Source: Microbulbifer agarilyticus
GTDB taxonomy: Bacteria > Pseudomonadota > Gammaproteobacteria > Pseudomonadales > Cellvibrionaceae
Reading direction: 5' to 3'
NCBI RefSeq assembly: GCF_019800665.1
Contig: NZ_JAHVKO010000005.1
Location: 186,001 to 250,000 of the forward strand
DNA length: 64,000 nucleotides
Program-made: the position numbers and the translations under genes
Part shown: positions 36,109-44,506 of the stretch, one piece after another
Numbering within the stretch: position 1 is the first letter of the stretch
How the letters are laid out: the number at the start of each line of letters is the position of its first letter
The notes under the pieces: model-generated
Told to the model about the DNA's origin: nothing
Database searches by the model: none
What the model saw: the letters and a program-made list of their open reading frames with translations, nothing else

Positions 36109-38136
36109 ATGAATTTTTTTGAATATCAGGACAAGGCCCGGCGCAACAGCGGCGTGCTTATTACGCTGTTTTCCGCCGCGGTTATCGGGCTGGTGGCGAT
36201 TACCACAGTGTTCGTCGCCTTTCTTGCAAGCTACTCGGATCTGCGCGATCCGGCGGTAGACACATCACTTGTCGGGATCATCAGCCATCTGGGCTGGGAG
36301 ACCGTCGCCGGGATCGCAATTACGATCACAGCCATCGTCGGCTTGGCGAGCCTGTTTCGACTGCGCCAGCTGGCTGGCGGTGGGCGCGCAGTTGCCGAAT
36401 CCCTGGGCGGGCGAAAAATAAACACCTCCCCCGATGGTCTCGCGGAACAACGCGCTCTGAATGTGGTTGAGGAGATGGCGCTGGCCTCCGGTACTCCGGT
36501 ACCCGACGTCTACATCCTTGAAGACGGAGCCATCAACGCCTTCGCCGCCGGTTACTCCCCAAACGATGCAGTGATTGGCCTGACCCGCGGCTGCATCGAA
36601 CAGCTCGACCGGGACGAATTACAGGGTGTTGTAGCTCACGAATTCAGCCACATTTTTAACGGCGATATGCGCCTCAACATCCGGATTGTTGGGCTCCTTC
36701 ACGGCATTCTTGTTATCGGCCTGGTGGGTAGCTGGCTACTGCGCGGTAGTTACTGGGGCGGTCGCAGCAGCCGTGGCCGCATGCCGGTGTTTGCTGCCGG
36801 TATGGGGCTCGTCGCCATTGGCTACACCGGTACTTTTTTTGGCAACCTGATCAAGTCCGCAGTGAGCCGTCAGCGCGAATATCTAGCGGATGCGTCAGCC
36901 GTGCAATTTACGCGTAACAAACAGGGCATTGCCGGCGCGCTGAAAAAAATTGCTCAGCATGTGCCTGGCTCAAACCTGCAAGCCACCAACGCCAGTGAAT
37001 TCAGCCACATGTACTTCGCCAGCGGACTGAAGGCGAGTTTTGCCGGTCTATTCGCAACGCACCCCCCCCTGGATGCGCGTATAACCCGTCTCGATCCACA
37101 GTGGCAGACAGGCGCATACACCGGTGAAAGCAGTATCGCGGCCATGGCAGACTCGGACCCGGCGGCGGTCTCGCATATGCACAGCCCGCACAACGCGACT
37201 AGTGGGGAGAAGCCGGCTAGCGCTGCGGCCGACACCGCAAGTAATCCTTATCAGGCTACGCTTGCGGACATCGTTGAGGTGGTCGATAACAATATCGCCA
37301 ACCCCTCTCACCAGCAGTGTGCGCAAGGCAAGGTACTACTTGCGGAAATACCCTCGCTGCTGAAGGCGGCGGCGCATGATCCCTTTGCAGCACGCGCACT
37401 CGTCTACGGCCTACTGATTGCCGACGAGAAAGCGTCAGTACATCGCGCAGCCCAGCTGGATTTACTTGCCAAGATCGCTCACCCAGCCGTGCTGCGGGAA
37501 TTTGAAAAGCTGGCACCGGAACTGGCACAGATCGGGACGCATCTTCGTCTCCCCCTATTGGACCTGTGTATTCCAGCCCTGAAGTCGCTGGCGCCGCAAC
37601 AATTTCAGATATTCAAACGCAATGTCATCAAGTTGCTGCGCGCCGATGGCAAAATAGAAATCTGGGAGTGGGCGCTTTATCGAGTACTGATACACGGCCT
37701 GGAACATAACCCAGATCGACATCGCAAACTTGGTGCAACGAAAAAAAGCACAAAAGTCCTTGCCGATGCACACCAGTTCCTGCTCGCGACCATGGCACAT
37801 GCAGACTGTTCGGATTACCTTGCTGCGAAGCGGGCATTTGAAGCAGGTGTACATCTTTTGGGGATGGGCGCGGTAGCACTTCCCGCACGTGGAGATATGA
37901 CACTGCAGAGGTTGGATAAGGCGGTTGCAATCGCGCGAGATACCCCCGCGCTGCAAAAACCGGCACTGCTTAAGGCTTTGGCGACAACCATGAGTCACGA
38001 TGGAATCGTCGACGGCCGTGAAGTGGAGCTACTGCGTGCCATCGCAGACTGCCTGGACTGCCCTATGCCCCCACTCACGTTAACCGCGGCTGCGCAGGCA
38101 ACCAGACCTTCACAGGCCCCGGCAGAAACCGCGTAA
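36109..38136 (+). CDS. M48 family membrane metallopeptidase with long helical C-terminal extension
   Basis: A 675-residue HtpX/Ste24-like protease. Two N-terminal transmembrane helices (about 16-40 and 62-84) precede the catalytic site HEFSH (177-181). The third zinc ligand is Glu257 in REYLAD. Two more membrane segments lie at about 193-211 and 227-247. After about residue 350 the protein continues for more than 300 helical residues. The last 45 contain MSHDGIVDGREVELLRAIAD, which resembles the acidic motif of TerB-like domains. Standard HtpX is about 290 residues, so this is an extended form. It is co-transcribed with lemA and followed by a strong terminator. Confidence 0.88.
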   Translation: MNFFEYQDKARRNSGVLITLFSAAVIGLVAITTVFVAFLASYSDLRDPAVDTSLVGIISHLGWETVAGIAITITAIVGLASLFRLRQLAGGGRAVAESLGGRKINTSPDGLAEQRALNVVEEMALASGTPVPDVYILEDGAINAFAAGYSPNDAVIGLTRGCIEQLDRDELQGVVAHEFSHIFNGDMRLNIRIVGLLHGILVIGLVGSWLLRGSYWGGRSSRGRMPVFAAGMGLVAIGYTGTFFGNLIKSAVSRQREYLADASAVQFTRNKQGIAGALKKIAQHVPGSNLQATNASEFSHMYFASGLKASFAGLFATHPPLDARITRLDPQWQTGAYTGESSIAAMADSDPAAVSHMHSPHNATSGEKPASAAADTASNPYQATLADIVEVVDNNIANPSHQQCAQGKVLLAEIPSLLKAAAHDPFAARALVYGLLIADEKASVHRAAQLDLLAKIAHPAVLREFEKLAPELAQIGTHLRLPLLDLCIPALKSLAPQQFQIFKRNVIKLLRADGKIEIWEWALYRVLIHGLEHNPDRHRKLGATKKSTKVLADAHQFLLATMAHADCSDYLAAKRAFEAGVHLLGMGAVALPARGDMTLQRLDKAVAIARDTPALQKPALLKALATTMSHDGIVDGREVELLRAIADCLDCPMPPLTLTAAAQATRPSQAPAETA

Positions 38137-38177
38137 ACGGCAAAACCGGCGTAAACCTGAACAGGCCACGCCCGCTT

Positions 38178-38217
38178 ACGAGTGACCCTCAAGTCAGCTT
38201 GAGGGTCACTCGTTTTG
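38178..38217 (+). terminator. Terminator of the lemA-M48 operon
   Basis: A perfect 16-bp stem (38178-38193 with 38198-38213) with a TCAG loop, followed by TTT. It lies 42 bases past the M48 stop. The convergent Yip1 gene ends inside it: its stop codon is at 38206-38208. Confidence 0.9.
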
Positions 38218-38823
38218 GTATACAGGGCCTATTCCCATGCTCCAAAGAATGACAGTTCCAATCCGCACCGTTACCAGCAGCACCAAGCCCACCGTAATCA
38301 CCGACGATGCGTAAACAAACGCACGCTCCTTATCGATGTTCATCAAAATCGGAATGCCCTCATAAATGAGGTAAACCGAATACGCGGTAGCAATCAGTGT
38401 GACGGCCGCATTCAACCAAAGGTTCGGATAGAGCCCAATAAAACCAACCAGGAAGATGGGCGTTGTCACAAACACGGCCAGCGCAGTGCCTTCGTAATGG
38501 CGCGTCTCTTCGTCACCCTCAACCTTGAAGCTCTTCGCCATCCAATTGATAAACTCACCGAAGATATACACGCCGAATAACAGAGAAAAATACGTAATGA
38601 TGGCGAGGCTAAGCGCGCTACCGGGCGTTAGCTTTTGCACGTTGTCACCGACAGCAAACCCGACCTGGGTGACTCCTATGTAGGCCGAAACGACAGGTAT
38701 CAGCGCGAGAATCGGGACGTGGCTCAAAAACACCTGTACGAACGAGTGTTTATCGGATCGGATTGCCTGCCACTCTTTATCCGGGTTGGTGAATATTCCA
38801 ATGGTATGGCTCAGTAGTCTCAC
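38206..38823 (-). CDS. Yip1/DUF1282 family inner-membrane protein (YohC-like)
   Basis: A 205-residue protein with five predicted transmembrane segments and the Yip1 family layout (GIFTNPDKEWQAIR at the N-terminus, YLIYEGIPILMNIDKERA before the last helix), closely like E. coli YohC. Function unknown. The GTG at 38823 is chosen because AGGAGGAG lies exactly five bases upstream. An ATG 20 codons earlier has no such site and would add a non-conserved segment. The 3' end of the gene lies within the terminator hairpin of the facing operon. Confidence 0.85.
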   Translation of the reverse strand: MRLLSHTIGIFTNPDKEWQAIRSDKHSFVQVFLSHVPILALIPVVSAYIGVTQVGFAVGDNVQKLTPGSALSLAIITYFSLLFGVYIFGEFINWMAKSFKVEGDEETRHYEGTALAVFVTTPIFLVGFIGLYPNLWLNAAVTLIATAYSVYLIYEGIPILMNIDKERAFVYASSVITVGLVLLVTVRIGTVILWSMGIGPVYQNE

Positions 38824-39024
38824 TTGGGCTCCTCCTGTACACGGCTTGATAGCAGTATCGGAAGGTGCCAGCAAATTCACCAATGAATAACAGGATTACG
38901 GCGTCAATTTTTACGCCAAAAGAATTTAAGCGAGAGTTACACAGGGTATCGACAGGAGAAAGGCAGCGCTTGAGTTATATTCAGCGCCAGCAGGTGCCCC
39001 ACTGATCGGGGCACCCATGGAAAA

Positions 39025-39432
39025 TCACTTCACTACGCGTAGTGCAGGCTTTTTAGACGGCTTTTTCAGGGTCGTTGGCGGTGTCGGCTCTGGCGGTTCC
39101 GGTGTTTCTTCCGGCTCAAATACCATGCCCTGACCATTCTCACGGGCATAGATCCCCACCACCGCACCAACCGGTACCTGGATATCGGTCGGAACGCCAC
39201 CGAAGCGAGCGTTAAAGCGGATAGCGTAGTTGTCCATGGTGAGACCAACAACCGCCGTTTCCGATACGTTCAGCACGATCTGACCATCTTCATTGACGTG
39301 CTGCTGGGGAACCAGCACACCATCCAGGTGTGTATCCACCAACAGATAGGGCGTGCACTTGTTGTCGGTTATCCACTCGTAAAACGCCCGTAACAGGTAC
39401 GGGCGATTGGACGTCATCGGCGGCTTATTCAA
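39025..39432 (-). CDS. sspB: ClpXP protease specificity-enhancing factor SspB
   Basis: A 135-residue adaptor that delivers ssrA-tagged and other substrates to ClpXP. The folded domain (about 8-105) is followed by a Pro/Glu-rich flexible tail and a C-terminal ClpX-binding peptide (KKPALRVVK). It follows sspA by 8 bases, the classic pair. Confidence 0.96.
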   Translation of the reverse strand: MNKPPMTSNRPYLLRAFYEWITDNKCTPYLLVDTHLDGVLVPQQHVNEDGQIVLNVSETAVVGLTMDNYAIRFNARFGGVPTDIQVPVGAVVGIYARENGQGMVFEPEETPEPPEPTPPTTLKKPSKKPALRVVK

Positions 39433-39440
39433 TCAGCACC

Positions 39441-40070
39441 TCAGGCGCGCATTTCGCGCTCAAACTCGGTCAGGCTCTGCTGGAAGGCTTCACGGGCGAA
39501 CAGGCGATCCATGTAGTCCAGCAGTGGCTTGGCCTGCTTGGTCTTCGGCAGCGCAACTTCAAGCTGATCAAGACGCCACAGCAGTGGTGCCATACAGCAA
39601 TCTACCAGAGAGAACTCCTCATTAAAGAAGTACGGCAGATCGGTGAACATCGGTGCGATACCCACCAGACTATCGCGCAGATCTTTACGCGCCGCAGCAA
39701 CATCCTTACCACCGGCCAGGATCTTGTCCACCAGCGGGCACCAGTCGCGCTCGATGCGATGCATGATCTGACGGCTCTGCGCACGGGCTACCGGATATAC
39801 CGGCAACAGCGGCGGATGCGGAAAGCGCTCGTCCAGGTATTCCATCATGACCTTGGTCTCGAACAGCACCAGATCACGATCAACCAGAGTCGGCAGAGAG
39901 TTGTAGGGGTTGAGGTCGGCAAGCTCTGCTGGCTTGTCATCGGGGTCAACGTCAATGATTTCGACAGAAACGCCTTTTTCCGCCAGCACAATGCGTACGC
40001 GGTGGCTGAAGTGACAACGACCGTCGGAAAAGAAGGTCATGGAGGAGCGCTTGTTGGTCGGCACACCCAT
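39441..40070 (-). CDS. sspA: Stringent starvation protein A SspA
   Basis: A glutathione-S-transferase-fold, RNA-polymerase-associated protein of 209 residues, with the motif [22 protein letters not shown] at the N-terminus. It lacks GST catalysis and acts in starvation and acid responses. It is encoded upstream of sspB and downstream of the cytochrome bc1 operon, as is usual in this group. Confidence 0.96.
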   Translation of the reverse strand: MGVPTNKRSSMTFFSDGRCHFSHRVRIVLAEKGVSVEIIDVDPDDKPAELADLNPYNSLPTLVDRDLVLFETKVMMEYLDERFPHPPLLPVYPVARAQSRQIMHRIERDWCPLVDKILAGGKDVAAARKDLRDSLVGIAPMFTDLPYFFNEEFSLVDCCMAPLLWRLDQLEVALPKTKQAKPLLDYMDRLFAREAFQQSLTEFEREMRA

Positions 40071-40127
40071 TATGGAACTACCTCAATCTACTGACCGGAG
40101 CTAGTCCGGCCAAAACATTCAAAAATA

Positions 40128-40175
40128 GAAAACGGGTGGTGAGCTAGTGCCGACAAAGCGGCGGCCCACCACCCG
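40128..40175 (-). terminator. Terminator of the cytochrome bc1 operon
   Basis: A 9-bp outer stem CGGGTGGTG/CACCACCCG (40133-40141 with 40167-40175) enclosing a smaller GCCG/CGGC stem. On the minus strand it is followed by TTTTCTATTTTT. It separates the petA-petBC transcript from sspA. Confidence 0.8.
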
Positions 40176-40195
40176 AAAAATTCTCAGGCTTAACC

Positions 40196-42397
40196 TTAGT
40201 GGTGTACGTCTTTCCAGTACTCGCGGTTAAGCAGCCAAGCGAAGATGAAGAACACCAGAATAAACGCCAGCACATAGAAACCAATGCGCTTGCGGGTTTC
40301 TGCCATCGGCTCGGCGATATACTCCATGAAGTTCACCAGGTCGTAGACCGCCTGATCGTACTGCACCTCATCCATAGTGCCCTTCACGTCGCCAACCCGC
40401 AGGCTGCCGCAATCGGCATCCATGATCGGGTTACCCATTTCGTCACGCACCACTTTGCCGTGATCGCGCTTCGGACCCGGGGCGCATTCCGGCAGGCCCT
40501 GCAGCTCCATCAGCACGTGCGGCATACCAACGTTAGGGAAAACCTTGTTGTTCACACCCAGCGGACGGCTGTCATCTTTATAGAAGCTGCGCAGGTAAGT
40601 GTATAGCCATTCTGGCGAACGGGCGCGCGCCACCAGGGTCAGATCCGGCGGAGTGGCGCCAAACCAGACTTTGGAATCGTCCGGCTTCATGGAGATCTCC
40701 ATCAGATCACCAATTTTGGCGTCACCCAGTACCAGGTACTCGAGCATCAGTTCGTTTGGGATATCCAGATCCGTGGCCACACGCTCCCAGCGGGAAAAGT
40801 TGGCACTGTGACAGCCCATGCAGTAGTTCACGAAGTACTTGGCGCCGCGCTGCAAGGAAGGCTTGTCGGTCAGGTCGGTCTTGATGTAGTCCAGCTCGAT
40901 GTCACTGGAAGCACCAACCGCCTTGATCGGGATAAAGGTCAGCAGCAGCACAGCAATGATACCGGCGAACAGAGTAATGAACGTCTTGGCACCAGACGGG
41001 CTGGTAACACGCTCAGGCTCCGGATGTACCACATCGCGATCGGTCAGCCACGGCAGGATGCCGAAGAACACCGCAAACACCAGGGACAGCAGACCTACAA
41101 ACAGGCTCGCACCCCAGTTGGCCACCGCCATCCACAGGAACATAAAGCCGAATGCGCCGCTCACAATCCAGGACAGCATGCCCTTACGGCTGGTCGGGTT
41201 GGTCCAGATCGGCATGGTCACAAAGAAGGCGAAGTAGAACAGGGTCGCTACCTGTGCCAGGAAATTACGTCCGGGGGTCGGGGACTTCACACCCAGGTAA
41301 CCCAGGATGATGAAGATCGCCGCGAATACCAGCAACAGAACCTTCGGCAACCAGCCTTTATAGCGGATGGAACGTACCGGGCTCTTGTCCAGCCAAGGCA
41401 GCACGAACAGGATTGCAATAGCTGCACCCATAGCTACCAGGCCGAGGAACTTCGCAGTCAGCGGGCCAATATCGATGGTCACCGCACGCAGCACTGCGTA
41501 GAACGGCGTGAAGTACCAAACCGGCGCGATGTGCTCAGGCGTCTTCAGCGGGTTCGCCTCTTCGAAGTTGGCGTACTCGAGGAAGAAACCACCCATTTCC
41601 GGGAAGAAGAACACCACTACACAGAAGGCAAACAGGAATACCGCGATACCAACCAGGTCGTGCACGGTGTAGTACGGGTGGAAGGCAACGCCGTCCAGCG
41701 GCACGCCATTCGCGTCCTTGTTCTTCTTGATATCGATGCCGTCGGGGTTGTTGGAGCCCACTTCGTGCAGCGCAAGGATATGCAACACAACCAGCAGTAC
41801 CAGAACCAGCGGCAGCGCAATCACGTGCAGGGAGAAGAAGCGCGTCAGGGTAATACCGGAGATCAGGTAGTCACCGCGAATCCACTGCACCAGGTCTTCA
41901 CCAATGCCCGGGATAGCACCGAACAGGGATACGATTACCTGTGCACCCCAGTAGGACATCTGGCCCCAGGGCAGTACGTAGCCCATGAAGGCCTCGGCCA
42001 TCAGCACCAGATAGATGCACATACCGAAAATCCACACCAGCTCACGCGGTGGCTTGTACGAACCGTACATGAGCCCGCGGAACATGTGCAGGTAGACCAC
42101 TACGAAAAAGGCGGAAGCGCCCGTGGAGTGCAGGTAGCGAATGATCCACCCCATCTCTACATCGCGCATGATGTATTCAACGGAGGCGAAGGCGCCCTCT
42201 GCGGTGGGCGTGTAGCTCATCACCAACCAGATACCGGTCAGCAGCTGGTTCACCAGAACCAGCATGGAGAGCACACCAAAGAAGTACCACAGGTTAAAAT
42301 TCTTAGGCGCGTAGTATTTACCCATATGGGTATCCCACGCGCGGTAGATCGGCAGTCGCTGGTCGACCCAATCGCCAAGTGCGGTTAGCCAGTTCAT
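40196..42397 (-). CDS. Fused cytochrome b / cytochrome c1 subunit of the bc1 complex
   Basis: One 733-residue reading frame carries both redox subunits of ubiquinol:cytochrome c reductase. Cytochrome b spans about residues 1-405, with haem ligands His90, His104, His191 and His206 and a Qo motif PVWY (292-295). Then come two extra hydrophobic segments (about 407-450) and a signal-like helix (471-490). Cytochrome c1 starts near 500, with the haem c site CMGCH (526-530) and a C-terminal membrane anchor ending REYWKDVHH. Most gammaproteobacteria have separate petB and petC. Bradyrhizobium fbcH is a known b-c1 fusion cleaved after synthesis. The gene overlaps petA by 4 bases. Confidence 0.93.
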   Translation of the reverse strand: MNWLTALGDWVDQRLPIYRAWDTHMGKYYAPKNFNLWYFFGVLSMLVLVNQLLTGIWLVMSYTPTAEGAFASVEYIMRDVEMGWIIRYLHSTGASAFFVVVYLHMFRGLMYGSYKPPRELVWIFGMCIYLVLMAEAFMGYVLPWGQMSYWGAQVIVSLFGAIPGIGEDLVQWIRGDYLISGITLTRFFSLHVIALPLVLVLLVVLHILALHEVGSNNPDGIDIKKNKDANGVPLDGVAFHPYYTVHDLVGIAVFLFAFCVVVFFFPEMGGFFLEYANFEEANPLKTPEHIAPVWYFTPFYAVLRAVTIDIGPLTAKFLGLVAMGAAIAILFVLPWLDKSPVRSIRYKGWLPKVLLLVFAAIFIILGYLGVKSPTPGRNFLAQVATLFYFAFFVTMPIWTNPTSRKGMLSWIVSGAFGFMFLWMAVANWGASLFVGLLSLVFAVFFGILPWLTDRDVVHPEPERVTSPSGAKTFITLFAGIIAVLLLTFIPIKAVGASSDIELDYIKTDLTDKPSLQRGAKYFVNYCMGCHSANFSRWERVATDLDIPNELMLEYLVLGDAKIGDLMEISMKPDDSKVWFGATPPDLTLVARARSPEWLYTYLRSFYKDDSRPLGVNNKVFPNVGMPHVLMELQGLPECAPGPKRDHGKVVRDEMGNPIMDADCGSLRVGDVKGTMDEVQYDQAVYDLVNFMEYIAEPMAETRKRIGFYVLAFILVFFIFAWLLNREYWKDVHH

Positions 42398-42993
42398 GCA
42401 GCGCCCTCCTGATCTACACCAATTACGATTACATCATCCCCGTCATAGGAATAGGGAGGTACTTCCATATTCAGCGGAGCCGGAACACCGGTATATACGC
42501 GGCCAGCCAGGTCATACTTGGAGCCGTGACAGGCACAGAAGAAACCACCCTGCCACTGGTCACCGCCCAGATCGGCAGTGCCCACTTCCGGGCGATACAT
42601 GGGCGCGCAGCCCAGGTGGGTACAGAGACCAACAAGCACCAGAGTCTGCGGCTTGATTGCACGATTTTCCGGGTCAACATACGCCGGCTGGGTGGATTCC
42701 TGAGACTCAGGATCACGCAGGAACGGATCAACCTTGGTCAGGTTGTCCAGGACTTCCTGGGTACGACGCACCACGTAAACGGGCTTACCGCGCCATTCAA
42801 CGGTGACCATCTGGCCCGGCTCCAGCTTGGCAATGTTGTACTTAACTGGTGCGCCGGCGGCCTTAGCCTTGGCACTCGGATTCCAGGAGGCGACAAAAGG
42901 TACAGCAACCCCCACTGCCCCGGCACCACCCACAACGGAGGTAGCGGCAGTCAGGAATCGACGACGCCCCACATTTACACCGTCATCACTCAT
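42394..42993 (-). CDS. petA: Ubiquinol-cytochrome c reductase Rieske iron-sulfur subunit
   Basis: A 199-residue Rieske protein. A twin-arginine-type N-terminus (GRRRFLTAATS, residues 9-19) doubles as membrane anchor. The 2Fe-2S cluster ligands lie in CTHLGC (124-129) and CACHGS (153-158). It shuttles electrons from quinol at the Qo site to cytochrome c1. First gene of the operon, with GGGAG before its ATG. Confidence 0.97.
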   Translation of the reverse strand: MSDDGVNVGRRRFLTAATSVVGGAGAVGVAVPFVASWNPSAKAKAAGAPVKYNIAKLEPGQMVTVEWRGKPVYVVRRTQEVLDNLTKVDPFLRDPESQESTQPAYVDPENRAIKPQTLVLVGLCTHLGCAPMYRPEVGTADLGGDQWQGGFFCACHGSKYDLAGRVYTGVPAPLNMEVPPYSYDGDDVIVIGVDQEGAA

Positions 42994-43444
42994 GACGTAG
43001 ATCTCCCATCACAGCGCCCCGTAACCTGCCATATGCAAGCTCGAGACTGACTGGCCCAAACCCAAAATTCCGGAAAATAACTGTCAAGAATCTAAAAGCC
43101 ATATCACGCAGGTAAATCAGGGAATCCCACGCGTTGGCAATGACGATACAGCTCCAATGGCCGAAAACCAGAGAGAACAGAGCGCCCGTGTAACGGCAAA
43201 TAGCGTACCGTCACATAATCAGAGACTTAAAACAGAAACTCCCCTACAACTGGCCCGCCTGCTCAGCCATAGGACAATATGGCCAAACCCCAAGTGCAAG
43301 CGGATAGAAATTCGCGCAATGTTAAAGAAAATGCCAATTTGATACAAGGTGAATCCCGAGGCGAACGTCGGCAATCACGCAGCAAACTGGCGACTTTTTG
43401 CACAGCAAGGCAGCACACCCAAGCACAAACACAAAAACGCGAAC
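42994..43444. other. Intergenic region upstream of petA
   Basis: About 450 bases between the rpsI terminator and petA with no supported gene. It must contain the pet promoter. A consensus TTGACA is present on the minus strand at 43082-43087, but no fitting -10 box follows at 16-18 bases. Nothing else was recognised. Confidence 0.4.
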
Positions 43445-43470
43445 AAAAAAAAGCCCGGCATTTGCCGGGC
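43445..43470 (-). terminator. Terminator of the rplM-rpsI operon
   Basis: A GCCCGGC/GCCGGGC stem (43453-43459 with 43464-43470) and a 4-base loop, followed on the minus strand by TTTTTTTTG. It lies 20 bases past the rpsI stop. Confidence 0.92.
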
Positions 43471-43490
43471 CTGAAAAAAGAAATTCTCGC

Positions 43491-43883
43491 TTAACGCTTG
43501 GAGAATTGCGGCTTCTTACGCGCCTTGCGCAGACCGACTTTCTTACGCTCAACTGCACGAGCGTCGCGAGTAACGTAGCCAGCTGCACGCAGCGGCTGAC
43601 GCAGAGACTCGTCATACTGCATCAGAGCGCGAGTCAGGCCGTGACGGATAGCACCCGCCTGACCAAAGGAACCGCCGCCCTTCACAGTAACGTTGATGTC
43701 GAATTTTTCGACCATGTCGACCATTTCCAGCGGCTGACGCACGATCATGCGCGCCACTTCGCGGCCGAAGTATTCGTCCAGGGAACGACCGTTAACGCTG
43801 ATTTTACCTTCACCCTGCGCGATAAATACGCGAGCGGTGGAGGTCTTGCGGCGGCCGGTACCGTAGTATTGAGTAGTTGCCAT
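43491..43883 (-). CDS. rpsI: 30S ribosomal protein S9
   Basis: A 130-residue S9 with the N-terminal [14 protein letters not shown] block and the basic C-terminal tail RKKPQFSKR, whose end reaches the P-site tRNA. It is 14 bases after rplM, in the universal L13-S9 operon. Confidence 0.98.
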   Translation of the reverse strand: MATTQYYGTGRRKTSTARVFIAQGEGKISVNGRSLDEYFGREVARMIVRQPLEMVDMVEKFDINVTVKGGGSFGQAGAIRHGLTRALMQYDESLRQPLRAAGYVTRDARAVERKKVGLRKARKKPQFSKR

Positions 43884-43897
43884 GAGAATGATTCCGT

Positions 43898-44326
43898 TTA
43901 GATCGACAGTTCAATCGGCTGCTGGGCCGCATGAGGATGTTCGCTACCCTTGTACACCTTCAATTTCTTGAACATGGCGCGACCCAGAGGGCCTCTAGGG
44001 AGCATGCCTTTCACAGCACTTTGGATAGTGCGCTCAGGCGCCTTGTCGATCAACTTCTCAAAGCTGATGGATTTAAGACCACCAGGGTAGCCGGAGTGGC
44101 TGTGGTAGATCTTGTCTTTGGCCTTATTGCCGGTCACGCGGACCTTTTCGGCGTTGATTACTACGATGTAGTCACCGGTGTCCACGTGGGGCGTGTATTC
44201 AGGCTTGTGCTTGCCGCGCAGGCGGTGGGCGATCTCGGCGGAAATACGGCCGAGAGTCTTGTCCGCAGCGTCAACAATGTACCAGTCGCGAGTGACCGCT
44301 TCCGGCTTGGCACTGTAAGTCTTCAT
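43898..44326 (-). CDS. rplM: 50S ribosomal protein L13
   Basis: A 142-residue L13, the same length as E. coli. The ATG at 44326 ([20 protein letters not shown]) is chosen because it matches the family start and has AGGTG upstream. An ATG four codons earlier is out of register with the family. The L13 signature [16 protein letters not shown] is visible. Confidence 0.97.
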   Translation of the reverse strand: MKTYSAKPEAVTRDWYIVDAADKTLGRISAEIAHRLRGKHKPEYTPHVDTGDYIVVINAEKVRVTGNKAKDKIYHSHSGYPGGLKSISFEKLIDKAPERTIQSAVKGMLPRGPLGRAMFKKLKVYKGSEHPHAAQQPIELSI

Positions 44327-44506
44327 GTTATAAAACACCTGTATATGGCTCCCGAAATGGGGGCCGTCCCACGAAAAGAGCGCGAATACTACATAAGCGC
44401 CATGGGGTTTTCAAGCACAAAATTGAGCAACTTGTGAACAGCCCGTTCACGCGCTGCGCGCCCACTCAACACCCGTTAGCGCGACTGGATATAAAGGAAC
44501 AGCGCG

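Noticed and set aside
40808-42388. 526-codon open frame opposite the cytochrome b-c1 gene
   Set aside because: Low-complexity Gln/His/Arg-rich composition, typical of the antisense of a membrane-protein gene. The opposite strand is unmistakable.
43060-43087. TTGACA upstream of petA as a full promoter
   Set aside because: No acceptable -10 hexamer at 16-18 bases, so it is mentioned only in the intergenic entry.
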